Below are positions 1-9,812 of a DNA stretch of 64,000 nt, piece after piece. Under the pieces are notes generated by a model, which worked only from the letters and a program-made list of their open reading frames with translations, ran no database searches and had not been told where the DNA came from. This stretch comes from Bin80 sp965219915 (GTDB taxonomy: Bacteria; Bacteroidota; Rhodothermia; Rhodothermales; Bin80), in contig OZ244794.1 of the NCBI GenBank assembly GCA_965219915.1, forward strand, positions 248,001 to 312,000, written 5' to 3'. A program made the position numbers and the translations under genes. Position 1 is the stretch's first letter; each line of letters begins with the position of its first letter.

Positions 1-234
1 GCAGTTGTTACCCTAACAACTGTCGGATATGGGGATATCTCCCCGCAAACGTCGGTGGGAAAGTTTTTCGCAGCTTTGGTGATGATAATAGGTTATGCGA
101 TCATCGTCATGTCGATCAGCATGGCTGGTCGACATATTAAGCGAACGCCACCATGCGTGCGCTGCCGGGAAACGAGACTGGAGAAAGGTGCAGCTTTTTG
201 CAAGTACTGCGGACACGAATTCCACCAGCACTAA
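1..234 (+). CDS. K+ channel, C-terminal part with zinc ribbon (5' truncated)
   Basis: The frame is open from base 1 and ends at TAA 232-234, giving 77 residues of a protein that begins outside the window. Residues 7-12 are TVGYGD, the K+ selectivity filter, followed by one membrane helix at about 22-42 (the inner helix of a two-TM pore). The tail carries Cys52-x2-Cys55 and Cys67-x2-Cys70, a classic zinc-ribbon spacing. It is therefore an inner-membrane potassium channel with a small cytoplasmic zinc ribbon in place of an RCK domain. The stop codon overlaps the stop of the convergent lysAC gene. Whether a voltage sensor precedes the pore cannot be seen. Confidence 0.8.
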   Translation, partial: AVVTLTTVGYGDISPQTSVGKFFAALVMIIGYAIIVMSISMAGRHIKRTPPCVRCRETRLEKGAAFCKYCGHEFHQH

Positions 235-2792
235 AGCACCACTTCTTTCGCGGGCTCGCGCATATTATAGCTGGAGGACATCACTCGGCCGTAAGCGCCT
301 GCCATAGCAATGAGCAGAACATCTCCCTCGATGGTTTCCGGGAGTCTGCGGGAGCGTCCGATAATATCGCCGGTCTCGCATATGGGGCCAACAATGTCAG
401 CTGTAATGGCTGGGGGCGCGTCAAGCCTCGTCAAGTTAACTATCCGATGGTAGGATCCGTAAAGTGCGGGTCTGATCAACGAATTCATACCCGTATTCAC
501 GCCTATATACCATGCCGGACCTTTTCGTTTGACCTGTGTGACCCGTGCTAGGAGCACCCCAGATTCTGCAACGAGGTACCTGCCTGGTTCAATCCAGAGT
601 TCAAATTGAGGATAGGTTTCCCGGAATCGTAACAGACTTTCCTCCAAGGCGACAAGATCCAATGGTGTGGCACCCGGCTTTTCCGGCACACCGAGGCCCC
701 CACCCACATTCAAGTAGGTAACCTCAGGAAATGCCTCTGCGAACGAAGCAAGTGCGTACGCAGTTGTGCTCCAGGTTTCCGGTGTCAGAATACCGCTGCC
801 GATATGTGCGTGCAATCCAACAACCTGGATGTTGTGCGCGTCTGTGATCCGCTGAACATCCGATAGATCGTCCGGCGCGATCCCAAATTTCGATGTGAAT
901 CCAGCAGTGCGTACATGCCGATGATGACCACGACCATGCCCTGGATCAATGCGCAACGTGACAGCACGGTGTGCAAAGACATCGGGCCAAAGCTCCAAGG
1001 CCCGTATGTTGCCCACTGTCACATGGGCTGCAAGCTCGTAACCCAAAACAAATTCCTCTTTTGCCACAAAGTTGGGCGTAAACAGGATGCGGTCGCGGTC
1101 AATGTCGGGAAACAGCTTCCGAACATAGTGAAGCTCACCTGGAGACACACACTCAAAGCCGATCCCGCGCTCACATATAGCCTGCAGCACCTGCAGATTC
1201 CAGCAGGCTTTCATCGCATAGAAGCAACGGTCAGCACCCTTAAGCTCCTGTATACGGGTTATAGTGTCGTGCAGGTTGTCCAGATTATAAGCGTAGCACG
1301 GCACGGATGTAGATGCCGCTTCGAGCAATTGCGCGCGTAAGGTTTTCCACCACGGCGTAGCTATGGCAGCATCTGGAGTCTCAAACAATTCGCGATACGT
1401 GGAACCAAATAGATCATCCGGCCCAATCTGGCCAAAAATCTGGCTGTGGAGCTTGGTCGTCAGACGCTGCGCGTGTTCATCGCCTACCACAAAAGTAAAG
1501 TTCAGATCGCTGGCGGCCTGCGTTACCAAGTACAGTTTTTGTTCGTCCAGGACCTCAAGCGCAGGCCCAAGTTCGTGCAGTACGCTCCGGATGTTTCGTC
1601 CCACTAGACTAACTGCGGCGCATCCACTGATACGTTCTGCGCGGCAAAAGCTGTTGAGATTATCAAGAAGAGCGTCAATGGTAGATTCTTCAAGCGGTAA
1701 TCCATATACCGGATCAATCGAAATCGTAACATTGGTTTCTGAAGTGGCTACCATCCCTATGGAAAGGCTCTGCCGCTCAAATGCGCTGCATACCTTTGCA
1801 AGAAATCCTACCGAATGCCACATACGTGGTGTTTCGACGGCAATCAGCGTCAGGTCTGTGCGCGCAGCAATTGCTTTCACTTGTGCACCATAACTCTGGA
1901 CACCTGAACCAATTATGGTTCCTTCAAGATCAGGGTTGGCTGTCGAGCGAACATGGAGAGGGATTTTCCGTGCACGCAATGGGTCAATACAGCGTGGATG
2001 CAGCACTTCGGCACCAGAGCTGGCCAGTTCCTGCGCCTCGTCGTACTCAAGTTGCTTGAGTAGACGCGCACCGGGCACATGACTCGGGTCGGCAGTAAAC
2101 ATTCCGGGCACATCGGTCCAGATTTCCAAGCGCACGGCGTCTAGTTTGCCGGCAAGATAGGATGCCGAAGTATCGGATCCACCCCAGCCCAGCAGCACTG
2201 TTCTGCCGCGGGCGTCACTGGCAATAAAACCTTGCGTGATGAAAACATCCCCGTCAATCTGCTGAAGTTCAGGATCGGGTGTGTAGTCACATTGTGCCGA
2301 TAGAAACTCTTCGTGCGGCAGAATACTTGCGAAGGATTCCGACGTGAGAATCTGGCGCGCATCCACCCAGTCAGTATGAATCCCCTGATCCTTGAGGAAT
2401 GCCGCTCCGAGCGTTGTGCTCATGAGTTCGCCTATGGATAGGATCCGAGCGTGCAAAGCTGGTCCGACATCACGAGTCAGAGAGATGCCATAGGCGAGAC
2501 GTTCGAGCTCTTGGAAAAACTCATTCAACAGTTCCCGACCATCAACACCGAGTTCTTCGGCAAGGGCGCTATGCCGATCACGAATAACTTTCAGGGCTCT
2601 TTCGTGTTGGCCCTGCAGTGCCGCTTCAATGAGCTCTTCAAGGGCTCGAGATATTCCAGAGACCGCCGAGCACACCAGGCATACGCGTTCGTTACCTGCT
2701 CTGCGTGTTTGGATGATACCCGCGATCGTGTCCCAGCATTCTCGTGAAGAGACACTCGTTCCTCCAAATTTTAGTACTACCCAGGGATCCAT
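231..2792 (-). CDS. lysAC: bifunctional aspartate kinase / diaminopimelate decarboxylase
   Basis: This 853-residue fusion joins the first and last steps of lysine synthesis: phosphorylation of aspartate, and decarboxylation of meso-diaminopimelate to L-lysine. The N-terminal half is an aspartokinase with KFGGTS near residue 8, a nucleotide-binding GWGGSDTS segment and a following ACT-type regulatory region. The C-terminal half is an alanine-racemase-fold PLP decarboxylase: PLP lysine in FYAMKACW near residue 528, HAHIGSG near 660, GGGLG near 695, and EPGRYLV near 734. Both catalytic halves look intact. Such fusions are known in some bacteria (for example Xylella/Xanthomonas relatives). I saw no lysine riboswitch in the 437 bases upstream. 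It converges on the channel gene with a 4-base overlap. Confidence 0.93.
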   Translation of the reverse strand: MDPWVVLKFGGTSVSSRECWDTIAGIIQTRRAGNERVCLVCSAVSGISRALEELIEAALQGQHERALKVIRDRHSALAEELGVDGRELLNEFFQELERLAYGISLTRDVGPALHARILSIGELMSTTLGAAFLKDQGIHTDWVDARQILTSESFASILPHEEFLSAQCDYTPDPELQQIDGDVFITQGFIASDARGRTVLLGWGGSDTSASYLAGKLDAVRLEIWTDVPGMFTADPSHVPGARLLKQLEYDEAQELASSGAEVLHPRCIDPLRARKIPLHVRSTANPDLEGTIIGSGVQSYGAQVKAIAARTDLTLIAVETPRMWHSVGFLAKVCSAFERQSLSIGMVATSETNVTISIDPVYGLPLEESTIDALLDNLNSFCRAERISGCAAVSLVGRNIRSVLHELGPALEVLDEQKLYLVTQAASDLNFTFVVGDEHAQRLTTKLHSQIFGQIGPDDLFGSTYRELFETPDAAIATPWWKTLRAQLLEAASTSVPCYAYNLDNLHDTITRIQELKGADRCFYAMKACWNLQVLQAICERGIGFECVSPGELHYVRKLFPDIDRDRILFTPNFVAKEEFVLGYELAAHVTVGNIRALELWPDVFAHRAVTLRIDPGHGRGHHRHVRTAGFTSKFGIAPDDLSDVQRITDAHNIQVVGLHAHIGSGILTPETWSTTAYALASFAEAFPEVTYLNVGGGLGVPEKPGATPLDLVALEESLLRFRETYPQFELWIEPGRYLVAESGVLLARVTQVKRKGPAWYIGVNTGMNSLIRPALYGSYHRIVNLTRLDAPPAITADIVGPICETGDIIGRSRRLPETIEGDVLLIAMAGAYGRVMSSSYNMREPAKEVVL

Positions 2793-3229
2793 AGTCGTTC
2801 GCCCGGTTTAGTGAATGCGACTCACCTGATCAACGCAGTTGACATAGATTCCGCAGCGGGCAATATCATAAATGGCATGCCTCAGCATGTTTTTGCCGCT
2901 GCTTTCCAGACATATTCAACGTTCGCTGGCCCGAACTGTGCAAATCTCCGCAATTGCAGATCACGAAATTCAAACTTCAGGTTTAACCGAGGGCGGCATC
3001 GGCTGGTTTACTTAATCAAAAAAATGAATCCGTCCACTTGAGGGCCACAAGTTAATGGTTAACGCGAATTCGAATAAACCACGGGTATTGGAAGAGTCTT
3101 CAACCCTTCATTGATCTGCAAAACCACGCCTGCGAAGCCCAGCCAGGTCAATCCACCAAGAATAACTTTCTCTACGGATGTGCTTTCGGTATCACCATAT
3201 CCAGTCAGTGCTGTTCTTTACACTTCAAT
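2793..3229. other. intergenic stretch with a short channel-like open frame
   Basis: No convincing gene. On the minus strand 3059-3217 is open but has no ATG. It reads TALTGYGDTES followed by a hydrophobic segment and ends at TAA 3059-3061. This faintly resembles the filter and inner helix of a K+ channel, perhaps a remnant. On the plus strand a TTGACA (2840-2845) and TATCAT (2865-2870) are 19 bases apart but lead to no gene. Confidence 0.3.
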
Positions 3230-4534
3230 CTAATCTTCGGATACAGTCGGTGGCAATGGCGGCATTCGGTTTAGTACACCCTGTAGCTTGCTCTTCGCTG
3301 CGCGGGCATGTTCATCCAATCTGGTATCCTCCAAGGCTATTGATTCGTCGGGATCCTCGGACCAGTTGACGAACCTGCCGTCTCCGTAAAGTTTCCAAGT
3401 GCGGTCCTGGGCCCATCGCGCAGGCGAAAATCGCCCCCATCGTGGATCATAATGACAGTATATCCACTCGCGTGTGCTATCGGCCTGCCCGATCAGTTGA
3501 CCATAAAAACTCAGTCCATCTGCGGTAAAATCATCGGGAACAGTACTGCCTGCTGCTTCAAGCATGGTCGGTAGAAAATCTGTAAAGTCCACCAAGGCAT
3601 CATTGATTGCACCCCGTTCAATGGTACCCGGCCAATATGCGACTAACGGCACATGAGTTCCGGCCGCTACAGGAAAGGCTTTTCTTCCCCGAATCAGGCC
3701 TGTTTCGTGCTGCGAGGTCACACTCCGATGCGTTCCATTGTCCGTCGTAAACAGCACCAACGTCCGACGGTCAAGCCCCAGCTCACGCAGCTTGCCCGTT
3801 ATACGACCAACCAGTTTGTCCACATAATTTACCATGGAACCAAAATACACTGAATTGCTGCGCGCCCCAGGGACATCAAGGCTATCAAAGTCGGGATGAC
3901 TCGGCGGTGGCAAAAACGGATCATGCGGCAAGGCCATTGGGAAATACAAGAAAAACGGTTCATTCTGGTGTCGCTCAAAAAAGTCCTCAATGTAGTCTGT
4001 ATACAGATCCGGTCCATAAGCATCGGGAAATACTTCAGGTTCCTGCCCGGCGTAATGTACTGTGGGTGATTTGTAACGACTGCCACGCTCCATGTACTGC
4101 CAAAGTGCAAACTCTTCAAATCCTGCTTCCTCCGGGGTTGAGCCGCCGCGTCCGGCCAGCCCCCGCTGCCGCGCATCACCATACAGCTGCCACTTGCCCG
4201 CAATCCCTGTTGTGTAACCGACATCGTGCAATAAGTGGGCAAACGTCCTTTCAGCCGGGTCGAGTAAACCAAATCCAATATAGTTGCGGAAGTTGTACTT
4301 GCCTGTCATCAACTGCACCCTTGTAGGGGTGCACAAGGGCGTGGAGAAAGCTTGGGTGAAACGCATGCCATGTTGGGCGAGTGAATCCAAATGCGGCGTA
4401 TCGTAGCTCAATCCGCCGTTAACCCCCAACGTCTCGTAACCCATATCGTCTGCCATGATTAGCACGATATTGGGTGGAGGCTCAGGCGCGCAAGCCGCAA
4501 CGAGCAACAGTAAAAACGGTAGACAATTTTTCAT
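3230..4534 (-). CDS. sulfatase, lipoprotein
   Basis: A 434-residue sulfatase of the arylsulfatase/alkaline phosphatase superfamily. The N-terminus is a lipoprotein signal with a lipobox ending at Cys15. Metal ligands appear in MADDMG (residues 28-32). The formylglycine motif is CTPTR with Cys68, so it needs formylglycine-generating maturation. Further conserved parts are TGKY, HDPF and TTDNGTH. It should hydrolyse sulfate esters, possibly of algal polysaccharides, outside the inner membrane. The substrate cannot be told from sequence. It stands alone: no other polysaccharide-utilisation genes flank it. Confidence 0.9.
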   Translation of the reverse strand: MKNCLPFLLLLVAACAPEPPPNIVLIMADDMGYETLGVNGGLSYDTPHLDSLAQHGMRFTQAFSTPLCTPTRVQLMTGKYNFRNYIGFGLLDPAERTFAHLLHDVGYTTGIAGKWQLYGDARQRGLAGRGGSTPEEAGFEEFALWQYMERGSRYKSPTVHYAGQEPEVFPDAYGPDLYTDYIEDFFERHQNEPFFLYFPMALPHDPFLPPPSHPDFDSLDVPGARSNSVYFGSMVNYVDKLVGRITGKLRELGLDRRTLVLFTTDNGTHRSVTSQHETGLIRGRKAFPVAAGTHVPLVAYWPGTIERGAINDALVDFTDFLPTMLEAAGSTVPDDFTADGLSFYGQLIGQADSTREWIYCHYDPRWGRFSPARWAQDRTWKLYGDGRFVNWSEDPDESIALEDTRLDEHARAAKSKLQGVLNRMPPLPPTVSED

Positions 4535-5136
4535 CTGAATGAGACCAACGGGTTATTCGCTTCTCCAATGAACCAGAATGTCCCTGAATATACCACCGCT
4601 TACACAAGGGCATGGTCGGTGATCATTCTCAAACCTATGTGTTGGAAACGCTGATACAATCCGACCTTGATCTCTCCCCTTGAGGTTTGGTGTTCATATA
4701 TTTGATTCTGGTCTTGAATCTATAGTTTCTTAGTCCAAATCACAGAATTGGATCCAAACATGAATCAATCCTGCATTTTCTCTGCAACGGGAACACTGGG
4801 AGTCACCGGTGCCGATCAGAACTCAACCTTACGTTACCGAGCACTTGAGTCAGCATCAGAGAATACAGGAATATGAGCCATAGAACCAAATCGTTCTTCT
4901 TGAACTTTGCTATAATCATCTCTGGACGCATGCCGGGAACGAATGTATCATCTGCCGCCGGAGGTTAGACTTTTCGACTGGCCGCCAGTCCCCATTCAAT
5001 CACGATCCATGCAGCACATGGCCTCAATCGATACAAAAATCTTCCGCCCGCTGACAAGATGTGCACTACTAGTCCACGGATATGATTCCCAATTCCTAGA
5101 TTGGGCTGTCCCCGCCTTTGATTCTATGGTGACCAA
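4535..5136. other. 602-base gap without a supported gene
   Basis: It contains a 65-codon plus-strand open frame (4943-5140) that overlaps the start of the SulP gene. The frame has no recognisable domain, signal or start context. I see no repeat or RNA gene here. Confidence 0.4.
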
Positions 5137-7365
5137 GTGATTTCTGCATTCCAGGAACTTGCTTCTGAGCTTCGTAGAGACCTCTTCTCATCGAAGATAA
5201 TTCCTGCCCTTTCGGCCGGAATGACCTCCGGCTTGGGGCTGGTCGTTGCACAACTGGCTTTCGGGAGCCTCATTTTCTTTGGTGCTTTGGAAGCCTACTC
5301 TTCCCAAGGCATTGGGCTGATTCTATTTGGGAATTTCGCCGCCTGCTTGGTCATGGCATTGACGAGCAGCTATCGCGGCACGATTGGCGGCTTGTCTCCG
5401 GCGCTGATAGTAATCATGGCCACAATCGTGTCTTCAATTGAAGCAAGTGAGGAGGCACTGTTCGTCACTGCAGCCAGTGCACTTATCATTGGCGCAGTTT
5501 TCACAGGGCTTTGCTGTTTCATGATCGGGCATTTTCGTTTGGCTAGGCTGATGCGATTTATTCCATATCCTGTCGCTGCGGGATTCCTGTCTGGTATCGG
5601 AGGAGCTGTGTGCCTAGCTGGATTATCCCTGATGGGAGTTCAGAACCAGTGGTGGGTAGACGCCATAAATCTTGATTCCCCCAAATTCTGGATTTTATTT
5701 CCTGGAGTTATTTATGGGATCCTGCTTTACTACGCAATTAAGCGATGGGGTCATGCCTTGATTTTACCCGTGAGCACCGCAATTTTAGTGGGTGCATACC
5801 ATATTGTCCTTGGCACTCTTGGCATTACCGGCGTCGAAGCGAGAGCGGTTGACCTTTTGCTCACCAGTACAGCGGACGGTCAACTGTGGCCTTCGATTCT
5901 TCCGGCCGATATCGTACGTGTGGAATGGGGCGCCATCTTCGCTCAGACTCCCAACCTCCTCGCACTTACCTTGATCGCCTTTATCAGTATCATCCTGAAT
6001 ATCGCGGGGCTTGAGCTTGCAGTCAATCAGGAGATGGACTGGAACAAAGAATTCAAATCCACGGGCTATGCCAGCATATTTGCAGGAATAGGCGGGGGAA
6101 CAGTTGCGGCAATCATCATATCTGGCTCACTGCGCAGCAAGCTACTCCGAGCCGGAACCCGATTGAACGGTGTGATCGCATCTATCGTGATGGGTACCGT
6201 CCTGATTTTCGGAGACAAACTTCTGGAGATCGTACCGACCGCACTAATTGGCGGGATTTTGATATTTGCCGGATGGGGCCTTCTGGATCACGGACTCATC
6301 CAAAATTACAAGCGTCTCCCATCGATCGAATTTGGAGTCATCCTTGCAATCTTTCTCACCATCATCCTTGTCGGCTTGATTGAGGGCGTGGCCGCCGGAA
6401 TGCTCATTATGCTCATATTTTTCGTCGTGCGCCTCAGTCGTGTGGATCCGATCGAATCCCAGTTCACTGCACATGAACGTCACAGCAACAAGGCCCGTAC
6501 CGTCCCAGAGCGTACGATTCTGCTTCAGGAAGGCGGGCGCGTGAAAGTTTGTCGGCTGCGTGGTTATATATTCTTCGGAAGCATCGGCACGCTGATGAGC
6601 CAACTCAAAGAGGCATTAAAGGAACGCCCCCAGCCCCTCTGTCTCGTGCTGAATTTCTCCGCCGTCTCCGGTCTAGATTTTTCTGCACTCAACGAGTTAT
6701 CCCGGTTCCTGCGAACAGCTACCAAGAACGATGTCCAATTCATCCTGAGTGGAGTATCCGAACAACTTCGCTCTGCTTTGGAGCGCACTCTTGTCGCATC
6801 CACGTTTTCCGAACTGATTTTTGAGGCAAATGAAAATTCTGCCCTTGAACGCTGCGAAGACATAATCCTTATGGCGTGGAAAAGAAAAGCGGCTTCTGTT
6901 CAAAGGCGGCGCACCGTCCTCCTAGAAGATGCTGCCGACAGTCTCGAAAGCTACCTGGAAAGACAGATTCACTTTGAGGCTCTGATGGAACAGCTTCAAG
7001 AATGGCTTACTCCGCGCGAGTACGCTGCCGGGGATTCCCTGCCCGATGGGGATGAACTGCAACTGCTGATTTCCGGCCGGGTATCCGCCTATGACAGTTC
7101 TGGCAAACGCCTCCACCAGTTCAGCCCTGGGAGCGCAATCCGATCTACAGTCGCACTGGGAAAGCAATCCTCCTCAATAGTCGCGGATACGGCATGCCGT
7201 ACGATGGTAATGACACCAGATGCCCAAAATTGGCTAGAAAAGAACAAAAAGGAACTTACGCTGAAGCTCTACCGATACTTGCTCGCCGGGCATTTTGAGG
7301 TCCATACAACCACCCCCTCAGATACCTCTGAGTCAAACTCCAATAACAGTGATAAAAACAGTTAG
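5137..7365 (+). CDS. SulP-family anion transporter with STAS and cNMP-binding-like domain
   Basis: A 742-residue inner-membrane transporter. Residues about 20-430 form the SLC26/SulP membrane core of many helices. A STAS domain covers about 465-570, with the typical VLNFSAVSGLDFSALNEL helix-capping segment. A C-terminal beta-rich region at about 620-705 looks like a degenerate cyclic-nucleotide-binding fold. The likely substrates are sulfate, bicarbonate or a dicarboxylate; none can be chosen from sequence. The start is GTG 5137, because a stop lies six codons upstream in frame (5119-5121) and no ATG lies between. No Shine-Dalgarno sequence is visible. The tail after 710 is Ser/Asn-rich. Confidence 0.88.
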   Translation: MISAFQELASELRRDLFSSKIIPALSAGMTSGLGLVVAQLAFGSLIFFGALEAYSSQGIGLILFGNFAACLVMALTSSYRGTIGGLSPALIVIMATIVSSIEASEEALFVTAASALIIGAVFTGLCCFMIGHFRLARLMRFIPYPVAAGFLSGIGGAVCLAGLSLMGVQNQWWVDAINLDSPKFWILFPGVIYGILLYYAIKRWGHALILPVSTAILVGAYHIVLGTLGITGVEARAVDLLLTSTADGQLWPSILPADIVRVEWGAIFAQTPNLLALTLIAFISIILNIAGLELAVNQEMDWNKEFKSTGYASIFAGIGGGTVAAIIISGSLRSKLLRAGTRLNGVIASIVMGTVLIFGDKLLEIVPTALIGGILIFAGWGLLDHGLIQNYKRLPSIEFGVILAIFLTIILVGLIEGVAAGMLIMLIFFVVRLSRVDPIESQFTAHERHSNKARTVPERTILLQEGGRVKVCRLRGYIFFGSIGTLMSQLKEALKERPQPLCLVLNFSAVSGLDFSALNELSRFLRTATKNDVQFILSGVSEQLRSALERTLVASTFSELIFEANENSALERCEDIILMAWKRKAASVQRRRTVLLEDAADSLESYLERQIHFEALMEQLQEWLTPREYAAGDSLPDGDELQLLISGRVSAYDSSGKRLHQFSPGSAIRSTVALGKQSSSIVADTACRTMVMTPDAQNWLEKNKKELTLKLYRYLLAGHFEVHTTTPSDTSESNSNNSDKNS

Positions 7366-7847
7366 GATCACGCTCCCTTTTCAGTGTAGCGCCTTACAGG
7401 AATCGTCTCTGACCCACTAATCCCGGAAGCAACAGCACGGCGATCCACAAGTGCCTCCAGGATATTTCGAAAAATGGAAACGTGCCCTTTTCCTCTTAAG
7501 AACCTCAGCGGACCTCGGAACGATTAGTATTAGCCTTCCAACAGTATGGCAAAGACTGATGCATCCCGAAAAATGATCATAGAACCGCCGGATCAGGAAC
7601 ACAGGTACCCTGTTGGCGCGAGGTCCCTTTTGAGCTGGTATTACACGGGCAACTTATGTGATGGAGTTATTTTGAGTCCACCGGGTTTGTGACAAATTGG
7701 TACGAATCGTCTTCGTAAAAACTCATGAATCTGTATACTTACTTATAGCCAGAATCAGGCCAACTCATTTGGAATAAGTGGAAACATGCTCACCAGCGTT
7801 GAAGATGGCCGCAGAATCTGTATATCAGTGCTCGACTGGGATCAAAC
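7366..7847. other. 482-base gap upstream of the TRAP genes
   Basis: No gene is supported. A weak promoter-like pair lies at about 7710-7738 (TTCGTA, 16 bases, TATACT) upstream of dctQ. Its -35 is poor, so I do not call it as a separate feature. Confidence 0.35.
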
Positions 7848-8471
7848 ATGAGTGCGGAGGGATTCCTTACAACGTTTGCCAGCCGAACTGAGCGGGTAAC
7901 AGATTTCTTTGGAAAACTGACCTGGTATTGTACCCTGCTCATGGTGATAGCGGGTGCATACAATGCGATCATGCGCTCACTGTCAGGCTGGGCACACCTT
8001 GATCCAGAGAGTGCAGACACGCTTCAGAGGATTCTGCACTGGATCGGTGAAGTGGCAAGACAGGCAAGCTCGAATACTTTCATTGAGCTCCAATGGTATC
8101 TATTTAGTATGGCTTTCTTGCTGGGAGCAGCTTACGCGCTCAAGACCGGGGCACACGTAAGGGTTGACATTTTCTATAATCATATTTCTCCGACCGCCAA
8201 GGCTTGGGTAAACATAGCGGGTACGGTAGTCTTTCTCATACCATTTTGCTTACTGATGATTTCTACTTCCTGGCCGGTGGTCGTAGATTCGTGGATCCGG
8301 CTGGAGGGATCTCCAGATCCGGGGGGGTTACCTCGTTATCCCCTCCTAACTGTTGTGCCGCTGGCATTTGTCCTGTTGATGATACAGGGATTGGCCTCTG
8401 CATCTCGCGAAGCCATAACGATCATCGACCTCGCAAAAACTCAACGCTCGAATAGACATGCCCGGACTTGA
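7848..8471 (+). CDS. dctQ: TRAP transporter small permease (DctQ)
   Basis: A 207-residue membrane protein with four hydrophobic helices (about 25-50, 85-105, 120-145, 165-185). It shows the family pattern in which a central 'GAAYALKTGAHVRVDIFY' segment follows TM2 (DctQ, PF04290 type). It is the small subunit of a sodium-driven tripartite (TRAP) uptake system in the inner membrane. It overlaps dctM by 14 bases, so the two are translationally coupled. The insert between TM1 and TM2 is longer than in the smallest DctQ proteins, as seen in the dicarboxylate/keto-acid branch. Confidence 0.9.
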   Translation: MSAEGFLTTFASRTERVTDFFGKLTWYCTLLMVIAGAYNAIMRSLSGWAHLDPESADTLQRILHWIGEVARQASSNTFIELQWYLFSMAFLLGAAYALKTGAHVRVDIFYNHISPTAKAWVNIAGTVVFLIPFCLLMISTSWPVVVDSWIRLEGSPDPGGLPRYPLLTVVPLAFVLLMIQGLASASREAITIIDLAKTQRSNRHART

Positions 8472-9807
8472 GTGGTTGGCACCGCTCATGTTTGCGGTAG
8501 CCTTACTTCTAATCTTTTCGGGTTATCCCGTAGCCTTTTCCCTTGGAGGCGCTACGCTTATTTTTGCCGTGATTGGCGTTAGCACGGGTTACTTCGACTG
8601 GCATCTAATGCTGGCGCTGCCGGATCGCCTGTTCGGCATTATGTCCAATTACACGCTCTTGGCGGTCCCCTTTTTCATCTTCATGGGAACGATGCTCGAA
8701 AAGAGCAATCTTGCAAGGGACTTGCTGCATACGACTGGTCTGCTTTTTGGTCCGGCACGCGGGGGCTTGGCAATTGCGGTCATCCTCGTGGGGGTGCTTC
8801 TAGCAGCCGCAACAGGAATTGTAGGGGCAAGTGTAGTAGCCATGGGAATGATATCGTTGCCAATCATGCTCAACAATAATTACTCGGAGGAACTCTCCGC
8901 AGGCGTGATCACAGCAACCGGAACACTGGGGCAGATCATTCCTCCCAGTGTAGTACTTGTGGTACTGGCTGATCAATTAGGCGTATCAGTTGGTGATTTG
9001 TTTATCGGCGCACTGGTACCGGGGGTTTTGCTTGCGCTACTCTACGGGCTGTATGCAACAGGGGTTGCTGTTCTCAAGCCATCCGCTGCGCCAGCGCTAC
9101 CCCCAGAGGTGAGAAACGCTGAACGAGAGGGGCTGCTGCGGAAGGTTTTCCTGGTAATGCTCCCGCCACTGTTGCTCATTTTTGTAGTGCTGGGCAGCAT
9201 ATTTGCCGGCATTGCTACACCTACAGAATCCGGGGCTCTGGGAGCTGTTGGAGCCATCGGCCTGGCAGCATTGAATGGCCGTCTGGACAAAAATGCGCTA
9301 CGTGGAACTGTGGAAGAAACTGTGAAATTGACAGCAATGGTGATGATGTTACTCATTGCTTCCACCGCGTTCGCGCTTGTATTTCGGGGGCTGGATGGTG
9401 GGATCTGGATTGAGGATCTTCTCGTCAATATTCCCGGAGGTGTAATAGGATTCTTAATTGTTGCCAACCTTGCGATATTTATCCTCGGGTTTTTTATTGA
9501 TTTCTTTGAAATTGCCTTTATCATTATCCCCCTGATGGTTGCACCCGCTGCGGAGCTCCTGAGTCCGATGCTAGGCGTACCTGCGAGCATCGCCCTGATC
9601 TGGTTTGGAGTAATGGTGGGGATGAACCTGCAGACCTCATTCCTGACACCTCCTTTCGGATTTGCTTTATTCTACTTGAGGGGTGTGGCCCCCCCGAGCA
9701 TGCAGACGGTGTCAATCTATCGGGGAGTGATCCCCTTCATAGGAATTCAGGTCATAGGTTTGATCCTTCTGATTCTATTCCCTGACCTGGTTCTTTGGGC
9801 ACTCTGA
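8458..9807 (+). CDS. dctM: TRAP transporter large permease (DctM)
   Basis: A 449-residue, roughly 12-helix DctM subunit (PF06808 type). It forms the substrate/Na+ channel of the TRAP system. Conserved pieces include GIVGASVVAMGMISLP, the GTLGQIIPPS re-entrant hairpin near residue 160, and TPTESGALG near residue 255. It starts inside dctQ. Its 3' end lies five bases from the 3' end of dctP on the other strand, so the three TRAP genes form a convergent group, not a single operon. Confidence 0.94.
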   Translation: MPGLEWLAPLMFAVALLLIFSGYPVAFSLGGATLIFAVIGVSTGYFDWHLMLALPDRLFGIMSNYTLLAVPFFIFMGTMLEKSNLARDLLHTTGLLFGPARGGLAIAVILVGVLLAAATGIVGASVVAMGMISLPIMLNNNYSEELSAGVITATGTLGQIIPPSVVLVVLADQLGVSVGDLFIGALVPGVLLALLYGLYATGVAVLKPSAAPALPPEVRNAEREGLLRKVFLVMLPPLLLIFVVLGSIFAGIATPTESGALGAVGAIGLAALNGRLDKNALRGTVEETVKLTAMVMMLLIASTAFALVFRGLDGGIWIEDLLVNIPGGVIGFLIVANLAIFILGFFIDFFEIAFIIIPLMVAPAAELLSPMLGVPASIALIWFGVMVGMNLQTSFLTPPFGFALFYLRGVAPPSMQTVSIYRGVIPFIGIQVIGLILLILFPDLVLWAL

Positions 9808-9812
9808 GCACC

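Noticed and set aside
2840..2870. TTGACA-19-TATCAT promoter on the plus strand
   Set aside because: Spacing is long and no plus-strand gene follows.
2793..3229. Possible lysine riboswitch upstream of lysAC
   Set aside because: I looked for the long multi-helix leader and a terminator or sequestered start and saw none.
4943..5140. 65-codon plus-strand frame before the SulP gene
   Set aside because: No domain, no signal, no start context, and it overlaps the SulP start; probably chance.
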